From: Faecalimonas sp.
Lineage (GTDB): Bacteria > Bacillota > Clostridia > Lachnospirales > Lachnospiraceae
Assembly: GCA_020024645.1 (NCBI GenBank)
Contig: JAHHTN010000013.1
Coordinates: forward strand, 1 to 37,629
Direction: 5' to 3'
DNA length: 37,629 nt
Below the pieces are notes generated by a model. It was not told the origin of the DNA. It saw only the letters and a program-made list of their open reading frames with translations, and ran no database searches. A program made the position numbers and the translations under genes. Below, in pieces: positions 24,065 through 32,994 of the stretch (within the stretch, counting starts at the first letter, position 1; each line of letters begins with the position of its first letter).

Positions 24065-25183
24065 TTAAAATATATACCTGTCATTTTTTTCTACTACAAC
24101 TTTTATTCCATCCTCACCTATATAACGAGTATTCGCACGAATTGTATCTCTACTTTCCACAATACAATTTTCAATATATGCATTATCTCCAAGATACACA
24201 TCATTTAAAATGATTGAGTTCTTGATAATACAGTTATTTCCAACAAATACTTTTTTAAATAAGATAGAATTTTCAACCGTACCATTTATGATACTTCCAC
24301 TTGCAACTAAACTATTTTTCACAACTGCTCCTGGATTATATTTTGCTGGAGGCAAATCGCTTACTTTAGAATATACTCTTGGCAATTCATGGAAAAAGTA
24401 CTCTCTTATCTCTGGTTTCAGAAAGTCCATATTTGTTTTATAATAAGCATCTACTGTCGAAATATTGCTCCAATAATTTTTTATCTTATATCCGTAAATT
24501 TTCTTTACATTTTTATAACGAATCAAAATATCCGTTACAAAATCATAATTTTCTTCCTCTGCTGCTTTTTCAATTAAATCAATCAATTGTCGTCTTCGAA
24601 GTATATAGATTCCCGTAGAAATAGTTCTCGATTTTGCAAGCATTGGTTTCTCTTCAAATTCTTCAATCAAGCAATCTTCATTCATCTTGATTGTTCCGTA
24701 ACGTCTTGCATTATCCCCCGGTTCTAAATCTTTACATACAACAGTCATATCCGCCTGTTTTCTAATGTGATACTCTAGAACTTCATTGTAATCCAATTTA
24801 TAAACCGCATCTGCAGAAGTAATAATGACATATGGTTCATGTGATTTTTTCAAAAAATCAAGATTCTGATAGATTGCATCTGCTGTTCCTCTATACCAAT
24901 ATCCATTATCTTTTGTAATAGTAGGTGTAAACACATACAAACCACCTTGTTTTCGTCCAAAATTCCACCATTTTGATGAATTCATATGTTCATTTAAAGA
25001 TCGCGCATTGTACTGGGTCAACACTGCAACTTTTTGTATATTAGAATTAGTCATATTACTAAGTGCAAAATCAATACACCTATAACTTCCTGCAACAGGC
25101 ATTGCTGCAACTGCACGTTTATTTGTCAGTTCTTTCATTCTGTTGTTGTTTCCACCTGCTAAAATAATACCTACTGCTCTCAT
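24065..25183 (-). CDS. glgD: GlgD, regulatory-type subunit of glucose-1-phosphate adenylyltransferase
   Basis: A 372-aa GlgD homologue. In Firmicutes GlgD pairs with GlgC to make an ADP-glucose pyrophosphorylase with higher activity; GlgD alone is nearly inactive. The nucleotide loop is degenerate (GGNNNRMKELTNKRAVAAMP instead of the G-x-G-x-R...K-P-A form), and the catalytic region reads SADAVYKLD rather than SGDHIYKMD. A C-terminal left-handed beta-helix follows (~280-372). It starts 2 bp after glgC and is clearly co-translated. Confidence 0.93.
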   Translation of the reverse strand: MRAVGIILAGGNNNRMKELTNKRAVAAMPVAGSYRCIDFALSNMTNSNIQKVAVLTQYNARSLNEHMNSSKWWNFGRKQGGLYVFTPTITKDNGYWYRGTADAIYQNLDFLKKSHEPYVIITSADAVYKLDYNEVLEYHIRKQADMTVVCKDLEPGDNARRYGTIKMNEDCLIEEFEEKPMLAKSRTISTGIYILRRRQLIDLIEKAAEEENYDFVTDILIRYKNVKKIYGYKIKNYWSNISTVDAYYKTNMDFLKPEIREYFFHELPRVYSKVSDLPPAKYNPGAVVKNSLVASGSIINGTVENSILFKKVFVGNNCIIKNSIILNDVYLGDNAYIENCIVESRDTIRANTRYIGEDGIKVVVEKNDRYIF

Positions 25184-25185
25184 AC

Positions 25186-26457
25186 CTATCTTTCACCTGC
25201 CTTTATTAATGTTTCACCACTTTCAAGCACTCCACCTACATAATCTTCTTTTGATGTCACACCACTAATGGCGGTATTTTTTCCTATTTGCACATCTGAC
25301 GGAATTACACTCTTTTCTCCTATTGTCGCCAATCCCGAATTATAAATATCTGGTCGCATTTTATTTGGCTTGTCGCTTCCTATTCCAATAGTAACATTAT
25401 TTCCGATCTTTACAGTTTCCGCAATAATCGCTTTATCCACTACACAGTTCTCACCGATTTCCGTTTCATTCATAATAATAGAATCTCTTATAATCGTTCC
25501 CTTTCCAATACGTACTCTTGAACCAAGAATGGAATTATGTACCTCACCATAAATACTAGCACCATTACAAATAATGCTTCTCTCAATTACAGATTGATCT
25601 GAAACATAATTTGGCGGAAGCACACCCGAATTTGTATAAATCTTCCAAAACTCTTCATACAAATTAAATTCTGGAATAATATCAATTAATTCCATATTAG
25701 CTTCCCAATATGAACTTAATGTTCCAACATCTTTCCAATATCCATTATATTCGTATGCGAATAATCGCTGATTTTTGCTATGACAATATGGAATAATATG
25801 TTTCCCAAAATCACAATTCGGTTGACTTGATAAATCTTGTAAGGCTTGCTTTAATACTGGCCAACTAAAAATATAAATTCCCATAGATGCTAAATTACTT
25901 CTTGGTTGTGCTGGCTTTTCTTCGAAATCCTCTATTTTCCCCTCTTCATCTGTAATTACAATTCCAAAACGACTTGCTTCTTCTAATGGTACTGGCATTG
26001 CAGCTATAGTAACATCAGCATGATTCTCTTTATGAAAATCCAACATGACCTCATAATCCATTTTATAAATGTGATCCCCAGATAAAATCAATACATAATC
26101 CGGATTGTATGCACTCATGTAATCTAAATTTTGATAAATAGCATTTGCTGTTCCAGAATACCATTCACTACTTGTACTTTTCTCATACGGAGGTAATACA
26201 GTTACTCCTCCAACATTGCGATCCAAATCCCAGGGTATACCAATTCCAATATGTGTATTTAACCTTAATGGCTGATACTGTGTCAGTACTCCTACCGTGT
26301 CAATTCCAGAGTTGATACAGTTGCTCAATGGAAAATCTATAATCCTATATTTTCCACCGAATGAAACGGCAGGTTTTGCTACTTTTGCTGTTAAAACCCC
26401 GAGTCTGCTCCCCTGTCCACCTGCTAAAAGCATTGCTATCATTTCCTTTTTTATCAT
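25186..26457 (-). CDS. glgC: GlgC, catalytic glucose-1-phosphate adenylyltransferase
   Basis: A 423-aa enzyme that makes ADP-glucose from glucose-1-P and ATP, the committed step of bacterial glycogen synthesis. The N-terminal GGQGSRLGVLTAKVAKPAV loop and catalytic SGDHIYKMDY (~143-152) are intact, as is FEEKPAQPR; the C-terminal beta-helix starts near 290. Start: GGAAGGAGCGATGAC. It heads glgC-glgD-spoVG from a promoter divergent to murC. No glycogen synthase or branching enzyme is in the window. Confidence 0.95.
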   Translation of the reverse strand: MIKKEMIAMLLAGGQGSRLGVLTAKVAKPAVSFGGKYRIIDFPLSNCINSGIDTVGVLTQYQPLRLNTHIGIGIPWDLDRNVGGVTVLPPYEKSTSSEWYSGTANAIYQNLDYMSAYNPDYVLILSGDHIYKMDYEVMLDFHKENHADVTIAAMPVPLEEASRFGIVITDEEGKIEDFEEKPAQPRSNLASMGIYIFSWPVLKQALQDLSSQPNCDFGKHIIPYCHSKNQRLFAYEYNGYWKDVGTLSSYWEANMELIDIIPEFNLYEEFWKIYTNSGVLPPNYVSDQSVIERSIICNGASIYGEVHNSILGSRVRIGKGTIIRDSIIMNETEIGENCVVDKAIIAETVKIGNNVTIGIGSDKPNKMRPDIYNSGLATIGEKSVIPSDVQIGKNTAISGVTSKEDYVGGVLESGETLIKAGER

Positions 26458-26487
26458 GTCATCGCTCCTTCCAGTAATAATAATTTC

Positions 26488-26516
26488 ATTATATCACACA
26501 CAAGCCTATACGTGAA
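26488..26516 (-). promoter_or_regulatory. promoter of glgC-glgD-spoVG
   Basis: On the minus strand TTCACG (26511-26516) is 17 nt from a perfect TATAAT (26488-26493). The 213-bp gap to murC carries this and the murC promoter facing away from each other. Confidence 0.7.
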
Positions 26517-26581
26517 CATTTTTTACAATTTCTTTAACTTTTTTTTTCTTTTTTCATACAATTATGACAAAAAGAAATGGC

Positions 26582-26610
26582 TTGGCATTTTATCCTACAA
26601 TAGTTATAAT
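26582..26610 (+). promoter_or_regulatory. promoter of murC
   Basis: TTGGCA (26582-26587) is 17 nt from a perfect TATAAT (26605-26610), about 60 bp before the murC start. Confidence 0.85.
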
Positions 26611-26670
26611 ATAACAGTAGACTATAAAATATGTTTAAAAATATAAAAAAGAAGAATGGGGAGCATTTTT

Positions 26671-28056
26671 ATGTATAAAATTGATTTTAGAAAGCCAATC
26701 CACGTACATTTTATCGGTATCGGTGGAATCAGTATGAGCGGCTTGGCTGAAATTTTATTAAAAGAATCCTTTACTGTTTCTGGATCAGATAATAAGGAAT
26801 CTTCACTTACACAACATCTTACGAAAAAGGGTGCAACTATTTTTTACGGTCAAAAAGCATCCAATATTATCACTGGTATTGATATTGTAATTTATACCGC
26901 TGCTATTCATGAAGATAATGAGGAATTTGCAGAAGCTGTTCGTCAAAATATTCCAATGTTGTCTCGTGCTGAACTTCTCGGTCAATTGATGACAAACTAC
27001 GAATGTCCCATTGCCGTTTCCGGAACACATGGAAAGACAACTACAACTTCTATGTTGTCCCATGTCCTTTTGGCTGGGGAAAAAGATCCTACTATTTCTG
27101 TTGGCGGTATATTAAAAGCAATCAACGGAAATATTCGTGTAGGCAATTCAGGTATATTTGTTACTGAAGCTTGTGAATATACAAATAGTTTTTTACACTT
27201 CCTTCCAAAAATAAGCGTTATCTTAAATGTAGAAGAAGACCATATGGACTTTTTTAAAGATATTCATGATATTCGTCATTCTTTCCACCGTTTTGCACAA
27301 TTACTCCCTCAAAACAAAGAAGGTACTCTTGTTATTAACGGTGAAATTGAAGATATAAATTCTATCACGGAGGGACTTACTTGTCGTATCTTAACTTATG
27401 GTCTAAACGGCGATTACGATTATTGTGCAAAAAATATAACTTATCATGAGACAGGCTGTCCGTCTTTTGACCTTTTCCGTTTTGGAGAATTTATTGACCG
27501 CATTTCTCTTTCTGTTACAGGGGAGCACAATATATCGAACGCTCTTGCAGCTATCGCAGTAGGAGAACTTACAGAAGTTTCTTTAACTTCGATAAAAAAA
27601 GGGCTTTTATCCTTCTTTGGAACAGATAGACGTTTTGAATACAAAGGCGAAAAAAATGGCTTTACAATTATTGATGATTATGCGCATCATCCGACAGAAA
27701 TTACAGCTACACTTTCCTCTGTGAAACACTATCCACACAGAGAAACTTGGTGTATTTTCCAACCACATACTTATACAAGAACAAAAGCATTTTTTCATGA
27801 ATTTGCAAAAGCACTTTCTCTAGCAGATCACGTCCTTCTTGTTGATATTTATGCTGCTAGAGAAACGGATACTTTAGGGATGTCTTCCGAGCTTCTTGCT
27901 GAAGAAATTCAAAAATTAGGAACAGATGCATACTATTTTCCTGATTTTAAATCTGTGGAAAACTTTGTACTTAAACACTGTATCCCCGATGATTTGTTGA
28001 TAACTATGGGGGCTGGAGACGTTGTAAACATTGGAGAATCATTACTTTCCACATAG
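26671..28056 (+). CDS. murC: UDP-N-acetylmuramate--L-alanine ligase MurC
   Basis: A 461-aa cytoplasmic ligase that adds the first amino acid (L-Ala) to UDP-MurNAc in peptidoglycan precursor synthesis. Motifs: N-terminal GIGGISMSG (16-24), ATP loop SGTHGKTTT (117-125), the central EACEY/NVEEDHMDF region and DDYAHHPTE in the C-terminal half, all typical of MurC. The ATG at 26671 is chosen because GGGGAG lies 5-10 nt before it; an ATG at 26656 would be poorly placed. It is not in a mur cluster but starts the murC-dnaD-dnaC-prs plus-strand block. Confidence 0.95.
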   Translation: MYKIDFRKPIHVHFIGIGGISMSGLAEILLKESFTVSGSDNKESSLTQHLTKKGATIFYGQKASNIITGIDIVIYTAAIHEDNEEFAEAVRQNIPMLSRAELLGQLMTNYECPIAVSGTHGKTTTTSMLSHVLLAGEKDPTISVGGILKAINGNIRVGNSGIFVTEACEYTNSFLHFLPKISVILNVEEDHMDFFKDIHDIRHSFHRFAQLLPQNKEGTLVINGEIEDINSITEGLTCRILTYGLNGDYDYCAKNITYHETGCPSFDLFRFGEFIDRISLSVTGEHNISNALAAIAVGELTEVSLTSIKKGLLSFFGTDRRFEYKGEKNGFTIIDDYAHHPTEITATLSSVKHYPHRETWCIFQPHTYTRTKAFFHEFAKALSLADHVLLVDIYAARETDTLGMSSELLAEEIQKLGTDAYYFPDFKSVENFVLKHCIPDDLLITMGAGDVVNIGESLLST

Positions 28057-28089
28057 TTATCCACATTATCCACATTTTTTTTATCCACA
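28057..28089 (+). promoter_or_regulatory. cluster of three perfect DnaA boxes
   Basis: TTATCCACA occurs exactly three times in the same orientation: 28057-28065, 28066-28074 (directly adjoining) and 28081-28089. The related TTTTCCACC follows at 28101-28109. The cluster starts right after the murC stop (its first T follows the TAG) and lies ~30 bp before the dnaD -35. It could be a DnaA-controlled promoter for the replication genes or a DnaA-titration site. Confidence 0.8.
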
Positions 28090-28119
28090 AAAAAGCCAAG
28101 TTTTCCACCGAAAAGTTCT

Positions 28120-28147
28120 TTGTCCTATGTCAATATAGTGTTATAAT
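28120..28147 (+). promoter_or_regulatory. probable promoter of dnaD-dnaC-prs
   Basis: TTGTCC (28120-28125) is 16 nt from a perfect TATAAT (28142-28147), about 50 bp before dnaD and just downstream of the DnaA boxes. Confidence 0.6.
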
Positions 28148-28195
28148 ACGCATACGAACGAAGAAGAACTTACTTTTTGAAGGGGTAAAGATACA

Positions 28196-29248
28196 ATGAA
28201 AGCATTAAAATTACACAATCATCTTCAGATGAATTCTACATGTATTGAAAATGATTTTATAGACAATTATATGGCACGTGCAAATGGCGAATATGTGAAG
28301 GTGTATTTGCTATTGCTTCGTCATCTGCAAAATCCATATACTACCGTGACAATCTCTACTATTGCTGATTGTCTTGAGAATACAGAAAAGGATATTTTAC
28401 GTGCTTTGAAATACTGGGAAAAAGAAGGATTGATTTCTCTTACTTATAATTCTAATAACGAAATTGACAGTATTAACATAGGTGGTATGCCAACTGAATT
28501 AAAGAATGAGAGTACTGTTGAAGAACTCCCTTCTATTACTAAATCTACACCAATTGCTATACCCGAAAAACTTACCGAGGAGAAATCTTCTACAAAGAAC
28601 TCTAATATTGAACAATTTAAGAATCGGAAAGAACTAAAATCTTTATTATTTATTGCTGAACAGTATCTTGGGAAAACATTATCAGCAACAGATATTGAAG
28701 CCATCACTTATTTTTATGATAACTTGCATTTTTCCGCAGAACTTGTAGAATACTTAATTGAATACTGTGTGGAAAATGGACACAAGAGTATCCATTACAT
28801 TCAAAAAGTAGCTCTTGCATGGTCAGAAGAAAATATCACAACGGTAGAAGAAGCAAGAAATAGTTCAAAGTTTTATAACAAAAACTGCTATTCAATTTTA
28901 AATGCTTTTGGAATTAAAGGACGTTCTGCTGCCGCACCAGAATTAGCCTATATCAAAAAATGGACGGAAGAATATGGATTTACTCTAGATTTAATCATCG
29001 AAGCATGTAATCGCACAATGGCAAAATTACACCAACCAAGTTTTGAATATACAGATTCCATTTTAAAGAAATGGATTACATCTAATGTGCATCATCTTGC
29101 TGATTTACAACGGTTAGATTCTGCTCATAGACAGACTGTTATCCATAGACGAGCAGAAACAAGACCTGTTGTAAAGAATAAATTTAACAACTTTGAAGGT
29201 CGTACTTATGATTACGATTCTTTAGAAAAACAACTTTTAAATCAATAA
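28196..29248 (+). CDS. dnaD: DnaD-domain primosome protein
   Basis: A 350-aa replication initiation protein. In Firmicutes DnaD and DnaB help DnaI load the replicative helicase at oriC and at restart sites. Residues ~1-95 look like the N-terminal winged helix (VKVYLLLLRHLQ, then DCLENTEKDILRALKYWEKE). After an S/T/E-rich linker there are two DnaD-type helical repeats: ~145-215 and ~235-300, the second with the typical KKW-type ending (SILKKWITSNVH). Start: GAAGGGGTAAAGATACA. It is followed 21 bp later by the helicase-loader gene. It could also correspond functionally to DnaB, as clostridia often have one fused-type protein. Confidence 0.88.
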   Translation: MKALKLHNHLQMNSTCIENDFIDNYMARANGEYVKVYLLLLRHLQNPYTTVTISTIADCLENTEKDILRALKYWEKEGLISLTYNSNNEIDSINIGGMPTELKNESTVEELPSITKSTPIAIPEKLTEEKSSTKNSNIEQFKNRKELKSLLFIAEQYLGKTLSATDIEAITYFYDNLHFSAELVEYLIEYCVENGHKSIHYIQKVALAWSEENITTVEEARNSSKFYNKNCYSILNAFGIKGRSAAAPELAYIKKWTEEYGFTLDLIIEACNRTMAKLHQPSFEYTDSILKKWITSNVHHLADLQRLDSAHRQTVIHRRAETRPVVKNKFNNFEGRTYDYDSLEKQLLNQ

Positions 29249-29269
29249 TACTAATAAAAGGAGAGTATC

Positions 29270-30265
29270 GTGGCATTAAAAAACGCTCAACATGATATGA
29301 TTATGCGCAACTATGAACAAAAGCAGTTACATAGTCAGAATATTTTAACGCAACGTTATAATGAAATTTATGAAAAGATTCCCAAGTTTAAAGAACTTGA
29401 GGATTCTATTTCTATGCTCGGGGTTAAATATGCCCGTAAATTTCTTGATGGAGATTCCCGTGCTTTAGAAGAGTTTCGTTTACAGCTAAATACTCTCTGT
29501 CAAGAAAAATCGGATTTACTGATTAAAAATGGCTATCCCGAAAATTATCTTGAACCCGTATATGAATGTGCATTGTGCAAAGATACGGGCTATATTGGTA
29601 ATGAAAAATGTGTTTGCTTTAGACAAGCAACTATCGACCTTTTATATACCCAATCTAATCTGAAAGAAGTTCTAAAGAAGGAAAATTTTGATACCTTCTC
29701 TTTTGATTACTATTCTGATAATTTTGTTGATGCAAAAAGTGGTCTATCATCATTAACAGCTATAAAAAAAGCTTATCAAACTTGCATTGAGTTTGTGGAA
29801 AATTTTAATGAAAATTTTGAAAACCTGTTTCTCTATGGAGATACAGGTGTAGGAAAGACATTTCTCTCGAACTGCATCGCAAAAGAACTCATTGATAAAT
29901 CTTATTCCGTAATTTATTTTACTGCATTTGAACTCTTTAACATCTTTGAAAAAAGTAAATTCGGAAGAGATGAAACTGCCGAAGTGATGAATTCTCACAT
30001 CTTCGACTGTGATTTGTTAATTATTGATGATTTAGGAACTGAATTATCTAATTCATTTACTACTTCACAATTATTTTTATGCTTGAATGAACGCCTTCTG
30101 AAAAAAAAATCTACAATCATTTCAACAAATCTTGCATTGGAAACTTTTTCAGAGTATTATTCACAACGTACATTCTCACGCATTACAAGTAACTACCAAC
30201 TTTTAAAACTTGTAGGCGACGACATTCGCCTAAAGAAGAAACTAATGAATATGGAGGCAAACTAA
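29270..30265 (+). CDS. dnaC: DnaC/DnaI-type helicase loader
   Basis: A 331-aa AAA+ ATPase that loads the replicative DNA helicase. A helical N-terminal domain precedes a zinc-binding knuckle (C100, C103, C114, C116). The AAA core has Walker A GDTGVGKT (190-197), Walker B LLIIDDLG (249-256) and a sensor-1 STN near 284. The start codon is GTG at 29270 with AAAAGGAGAGTATC before it. Its stop overlaps the prs start (TAATG), so the two are translationally coupled. The gene order with dnaD supports the assignment. Confidence 0.92.
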   Translation: MALKNAQHDMIMRNYEQKQLHSQNILTQRYNEIYEKIPKFKELEDSISMLGVKYARKFLDGDSRALEEFRLQLNTLCQEKSDLLIKNGYPENYLEPVYECALCKDTGYIGNEKCVCFRQATIDLLYTQSNLKEVLKKENFDTFSFDYYSDNFVDAKSGLSSLTAIKKAYQTCIEFVENFNENFENLFLYGDTGVGKTFLSNCIAKELIDKSYSVIYFTAFELFNIFEKSKFGRDETAEVMNSHIFDCDLLIIDDLGTELSNSFTTSQLFLCLNERLLKKKSTIISTNLALETFSEYYSQRTFSRITSNYQLLKLVGDDIRLKKKLMNMEAN

Positions 30266-31449
30266 TGTTACACCGAAAAGAACGCAACTTAGAAAACATC
30301 CCTGTAGGAGCTCTTGGTATTATTGCCGTTGATGGCTGCCAAGCACTAGGAAATAAGGTAAATGACTATCTTGTGAAATGGCGTAATGAAAGCACACTAG
30401 ATATATCTACATCTGAAGTTTTCACAGGATACAAGAAAGATTCTTACCTTATTGATGCAAAAGTTCCACGTTTTGGTTCTGGAGAAGCAAAAGGAATTAT
30501 CAACGAATCTGTAAGAGGTAAAGATTTATATCTTATGGTTGACGTTTGTAATTACAGTTTAACTTACTCTCTTTCAGGTCACGTAAACCATATGTCACCT
30601 GATGATCATTTCCAAAACTTAAAAAGAATTATTGCTGCTATTGGAGGAAAAGGACGTCGTATTAACGTTATCATGCCATTCCTTTACGAAAGCCGCCAAC
30701 ATAAGAGAAGTAGTAGAGAATCATTGGACTGTGCTCTTGCTTTACAGGAACTCGTTTACATGGGTGTAGATAACATTATTACATTCGATGCCCATGATCC
30801 TCGTGTGCAAAACGCAATTCCTCTCAGCGGATTTGAAACAATTCGTCCAACTTATCAATTTATCAAAGGGCTTTTACGTGCAGTACCCGATTTACAGATT
30901 GATAGTAAACATATGATGGCAATTAGCCCTGATGAGGGTGGTACAAGTCGTGCTGTTTACCTTGCAAATGTTCTTGGTCTTGATATGGGTATGTTCTACA
31001 AACGCCGTGATTATACACAAATCGTAGACGGACGTAATCCTATCGTTGCACATGAATTTTTGGGTTCTGATGTAGAAGGAAAAGATGTTATCATCATTGA
31101 TGATATGATTTCTTCTGGTGATAGTATTATTGATGTTGCAACTGAATTGAAAAGAAGAAAAGCCAAACGCATCTTTGCTGCTGCAACATTTGGTTTATTT
31201 ACAAATGGTCTTGCTAAATTTGATAAAGCATACGAAGAAGGTATCATTCATGGTATTTTAACAACAAACTTAATTTATCAAACACCTGAATTATTAAGCA
31301 AACCATATTACATTAACTGTGATATGAGCAAATATATCGCTTTAGTTATTGATACATTGAATCATGATGGTTCGTTAAGTTCAATCTTAAGTCCTAACGA
31401 ACGTATTCAGCATATTGTTGAAAAGTATCGTAACGGAGAACGTATCTAA
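30265..31449 (+). CDS. prs: ribose-phosphate pyrophosphokinase (PRPP synthase), long clostridial form
   Basis: A 394-aa enzyme making PRPP from ribose-5-P and ATP for purine, pyrimidine, His and Trp synthesis. It is ~80 aa longer than the usual 315-aa form, with an extended N-terminus. The PRPP-binding loop DVIIIDDMISSGDS (274-287) is intact; the ATP-site region reads YESRQHKRSSRE where classical enzymes have an ARQDRK-type sequence, and FDAHDPRVQ follows. ATGGAGGCAAAC precedes the start inside dnaC. Its product is the substrate of the Hpt enzyme in this window. It ends at the bidirectional terminator. Confidence 0.93.
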   Translation: MLHRKERNLENIPVGALGIIAVDGCQALGNKVNDYLVKWRNESTLDISTSEVFTGYKKDSYLIDAKVPRFGSGEAKGIINESVRGKDLYLMVDVCNYSLTYSLSGHVNHMSPDDHFQNLKRIIAAIGGKGRRINVIMPFLYESRQHKRSSRESLDCALALQELVYMGVDNIITFDAHDPRVQNAIPLSGFETIRPTYQFIKGLLRAVPDLQIDSKHMMAISPDEGGTSRAVYLANVLGLDMGMFYKRRDYTQIVDGRNPIVAHEFLGSDVEGKDVIIIDDMISSGDSIIDVATELKRRKAKRIFAAATFGLFTNGLAKFDKAYEEGIIHGILTTNLIYQTPELLSKPYYINCDMSKYIALVIDTLNHDGSLSSILSPNERIQHIVEKYRNGERI

Positions 31450-31468
31450 AACCAATAGAATAGATAAT

Positions 31469-31498
31469 AAAAAGATTGCGCAAATGCGCAATCTTTTT
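31469..31498. terminator. bidirectional terminator between prs and the YhaN-like gene
   Basis: AAAAAGATTGCGC and GCGCAATCTTTTT pair perfectly around AAAT, with T-tracts on both strands. It serves prs (plus) and the convergent YhaN-like gene (minus). Confidence 0.92.
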
Positions 31499-31499
31499 A

Positions 31500-32987
31500 T
31501 TATCTACATTCATAATGTGTATATGGAATTCCCATTTTTTCTAATAATTCTTCTTCTCTTTTTTGACAAGTAAATAATAGCACCTGCTTTTTATTTTCTG
31601 ATAACCATTTTAAAGTGTACTGTAACCTCTTTTCATCATAAAATGCAAACGTCTCATCTAAAATAACTGGTAAATCTTCTTCAGACATAATTTCGACAGA
31701 TGCCATACGTAATGCAAAGTAAATCTGTTCAATTGTCCCTCGACTTACTCTTTCAAGTGGAATCTTTTTCTCTTCTGTCAATAAGCTGATTCTTAAGTTA
31801 TCCTCCACAAATAAACGCTTATATTTTCCACCTGTAATCTGATTAATAATCTCAGATGTTTTTTCATTTAATACTTGTCCTAAACTTTTTTGCATATACT
31901 TTGAAACTTCAACTAATTTTGTGGCTGCCAAATCAATTGCTTCTTTTTTCCTTTTCCAATCCTTATGCTCTTCGTTTTCTTCCTGTAATTCTTCTAATTG
32001 CTCTTCAAGATTACTATGTTGAACCTGTTTTTCTTTTAGTTCCTCAAAAATATGATTTCTTTCCCAACGCAATTTCCGAATTGCATTTTCATTTTCAATA
32101 TCTTCTACTTTTTGCCCCCCTTCTTTCATTCTATTCCAAATATAAATTCCTTCTGCTAATCCTCCTACAATTACAATAAGATAATTCCATGGACGTGGAA
32201 TAAAAACAAAAATTGCCACAAGACAAACTAAAATTCCAAATACTTCTACTGGATGAACTCTCCATTTAGGTTTTTCTTCCTTCTTTTTCTCTTGCAACTC
32301 TTTGACTTTAATTTCTTCATCTATTGCCTCTAATTTCTGTTCTATTTTATGGATATCCCTCCAAACATATGATGATTCCAATGCAATCTCTTCACGTTTT
32401 CTATCTACTTTTATCAATTCCTCTTTAAATTGTTTCTCTATTTCTTTCTTTTTATTATTTAAAGACTTTAATGCTTCTTCTAAATGGATTTCTCCATCAC
32501 CTGTTCTATAGTAATTTGTAGCATAATCCTGAAGTCTACTTGCGAGACTTTGATCTGTCTTGACTTTCAATTGCCCAATAGAAACTGTATTTTCAAATGT
32601 ATCCTGTGTTTGTCCTTCAAGAAGAACTTGTAAATCTCCTTTTTCCACGGATAATTCTTCTCCATCATCCTCACAAATTAAATTCACACTTTTAGAATAT
32701 TTATCAAAATTTCGTTCTAGACGAAAGTTTCTATCTCCACATGAAAAACGTAATATTCCTGCATAAAAGTTTGGGTTTTCCCACGGTTCATACTGACTAA
32801 ACTCATCATTTAAGGAAGCACGCCCTCTCCCTCTTTCTAGACCAAAAAGCATACTTTTGATAAATGTATACAATGTCGTCTTTCCTGATTCGTTTTCACC
32901 GTATATCACATTTATTCCTTCTGTAAATTCCCATGACTTCCCTGAAAATTTTCCAAAATTTTTTATAATGGCTTCCAGTAACTTCAT
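31500..32987 (-). CDS. short Rad50/YhaN-like SMC-type ATPase with transmembrane hairpin
   Basis: A 495-aa ATPase of the Rad50/SbcC/YhaN type, about half the ~960 aa of Bacillus YhaN. It has Walker A GENESGKT (30-37), a coiled coil (~165-240), two hydrophobic segments (~246-263 and ~267-284), a return coiled coil (~290-350), the signature RVSRGTIEQIYFALRMA (413-429) and Walker B LPVILDETFAFYD (439-451). The hydrophobic hairpin stands where long Rad50-type proteins have the coiled-coil tip. This predicts heads in the cytoplasm and the arms tethered to the membrane. It starts 7 bp after the SbcD-like gene, its likely partner. Role inferred: DNA end processing or repair. Confidence 0.85.
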   Translation of the reverse strand: MKLLEAIIKNFGKFSGKSWEFTEGINVIYGENESGKTTLYTFIKSMLFGLERGRGRASLNDEFSQYEPWENPNFYAGILRFSCGDRNFRLERNFDKYSKSVNLICEDDGEELSVEKGDLQVLLEGQTQDTFENTVSIGQLKVKTDQSLASRLQDYATNYYRTGDGEIHLEEALKSLNNKKKEIEKQFKEELIKVDRKREEIALESSYVWRDIHKIEQKLEAIDEEIKVKELQEKKKEEKPKWRVHPVEVFGILVCLVAIFVFIPRPWNYLIVIVGGLAEGIYIWNRMKEGGQKVEDIENENAIRKLRWERNHIFEELKEKQVQHSNLEEQLEELQEENEEHKDWKRKKEAIDLAATKLVEVSKYMQKSLGQVLNEKTSEIINQITGGKYKRLFVEDNLRISLLTEEKKIPLERVSRGTIEQIYFALRMASVEIMSEEDLPVILDETFAFYDEKRLQYTLKWLSENKKQVLLFTCQKREEELLEKMGIPYTHYECR

Positions 32988-32994
32988 TCCTTCG

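Noticed and set aside
28057..28089. The chromosomal origin oriC
   Set aside because: Neither dnaA nor dnaN adjoins, and no clear AT-rich unwinding element with DnaA-trio repeats is visible; DnaA boxes alone do not prove an origin.
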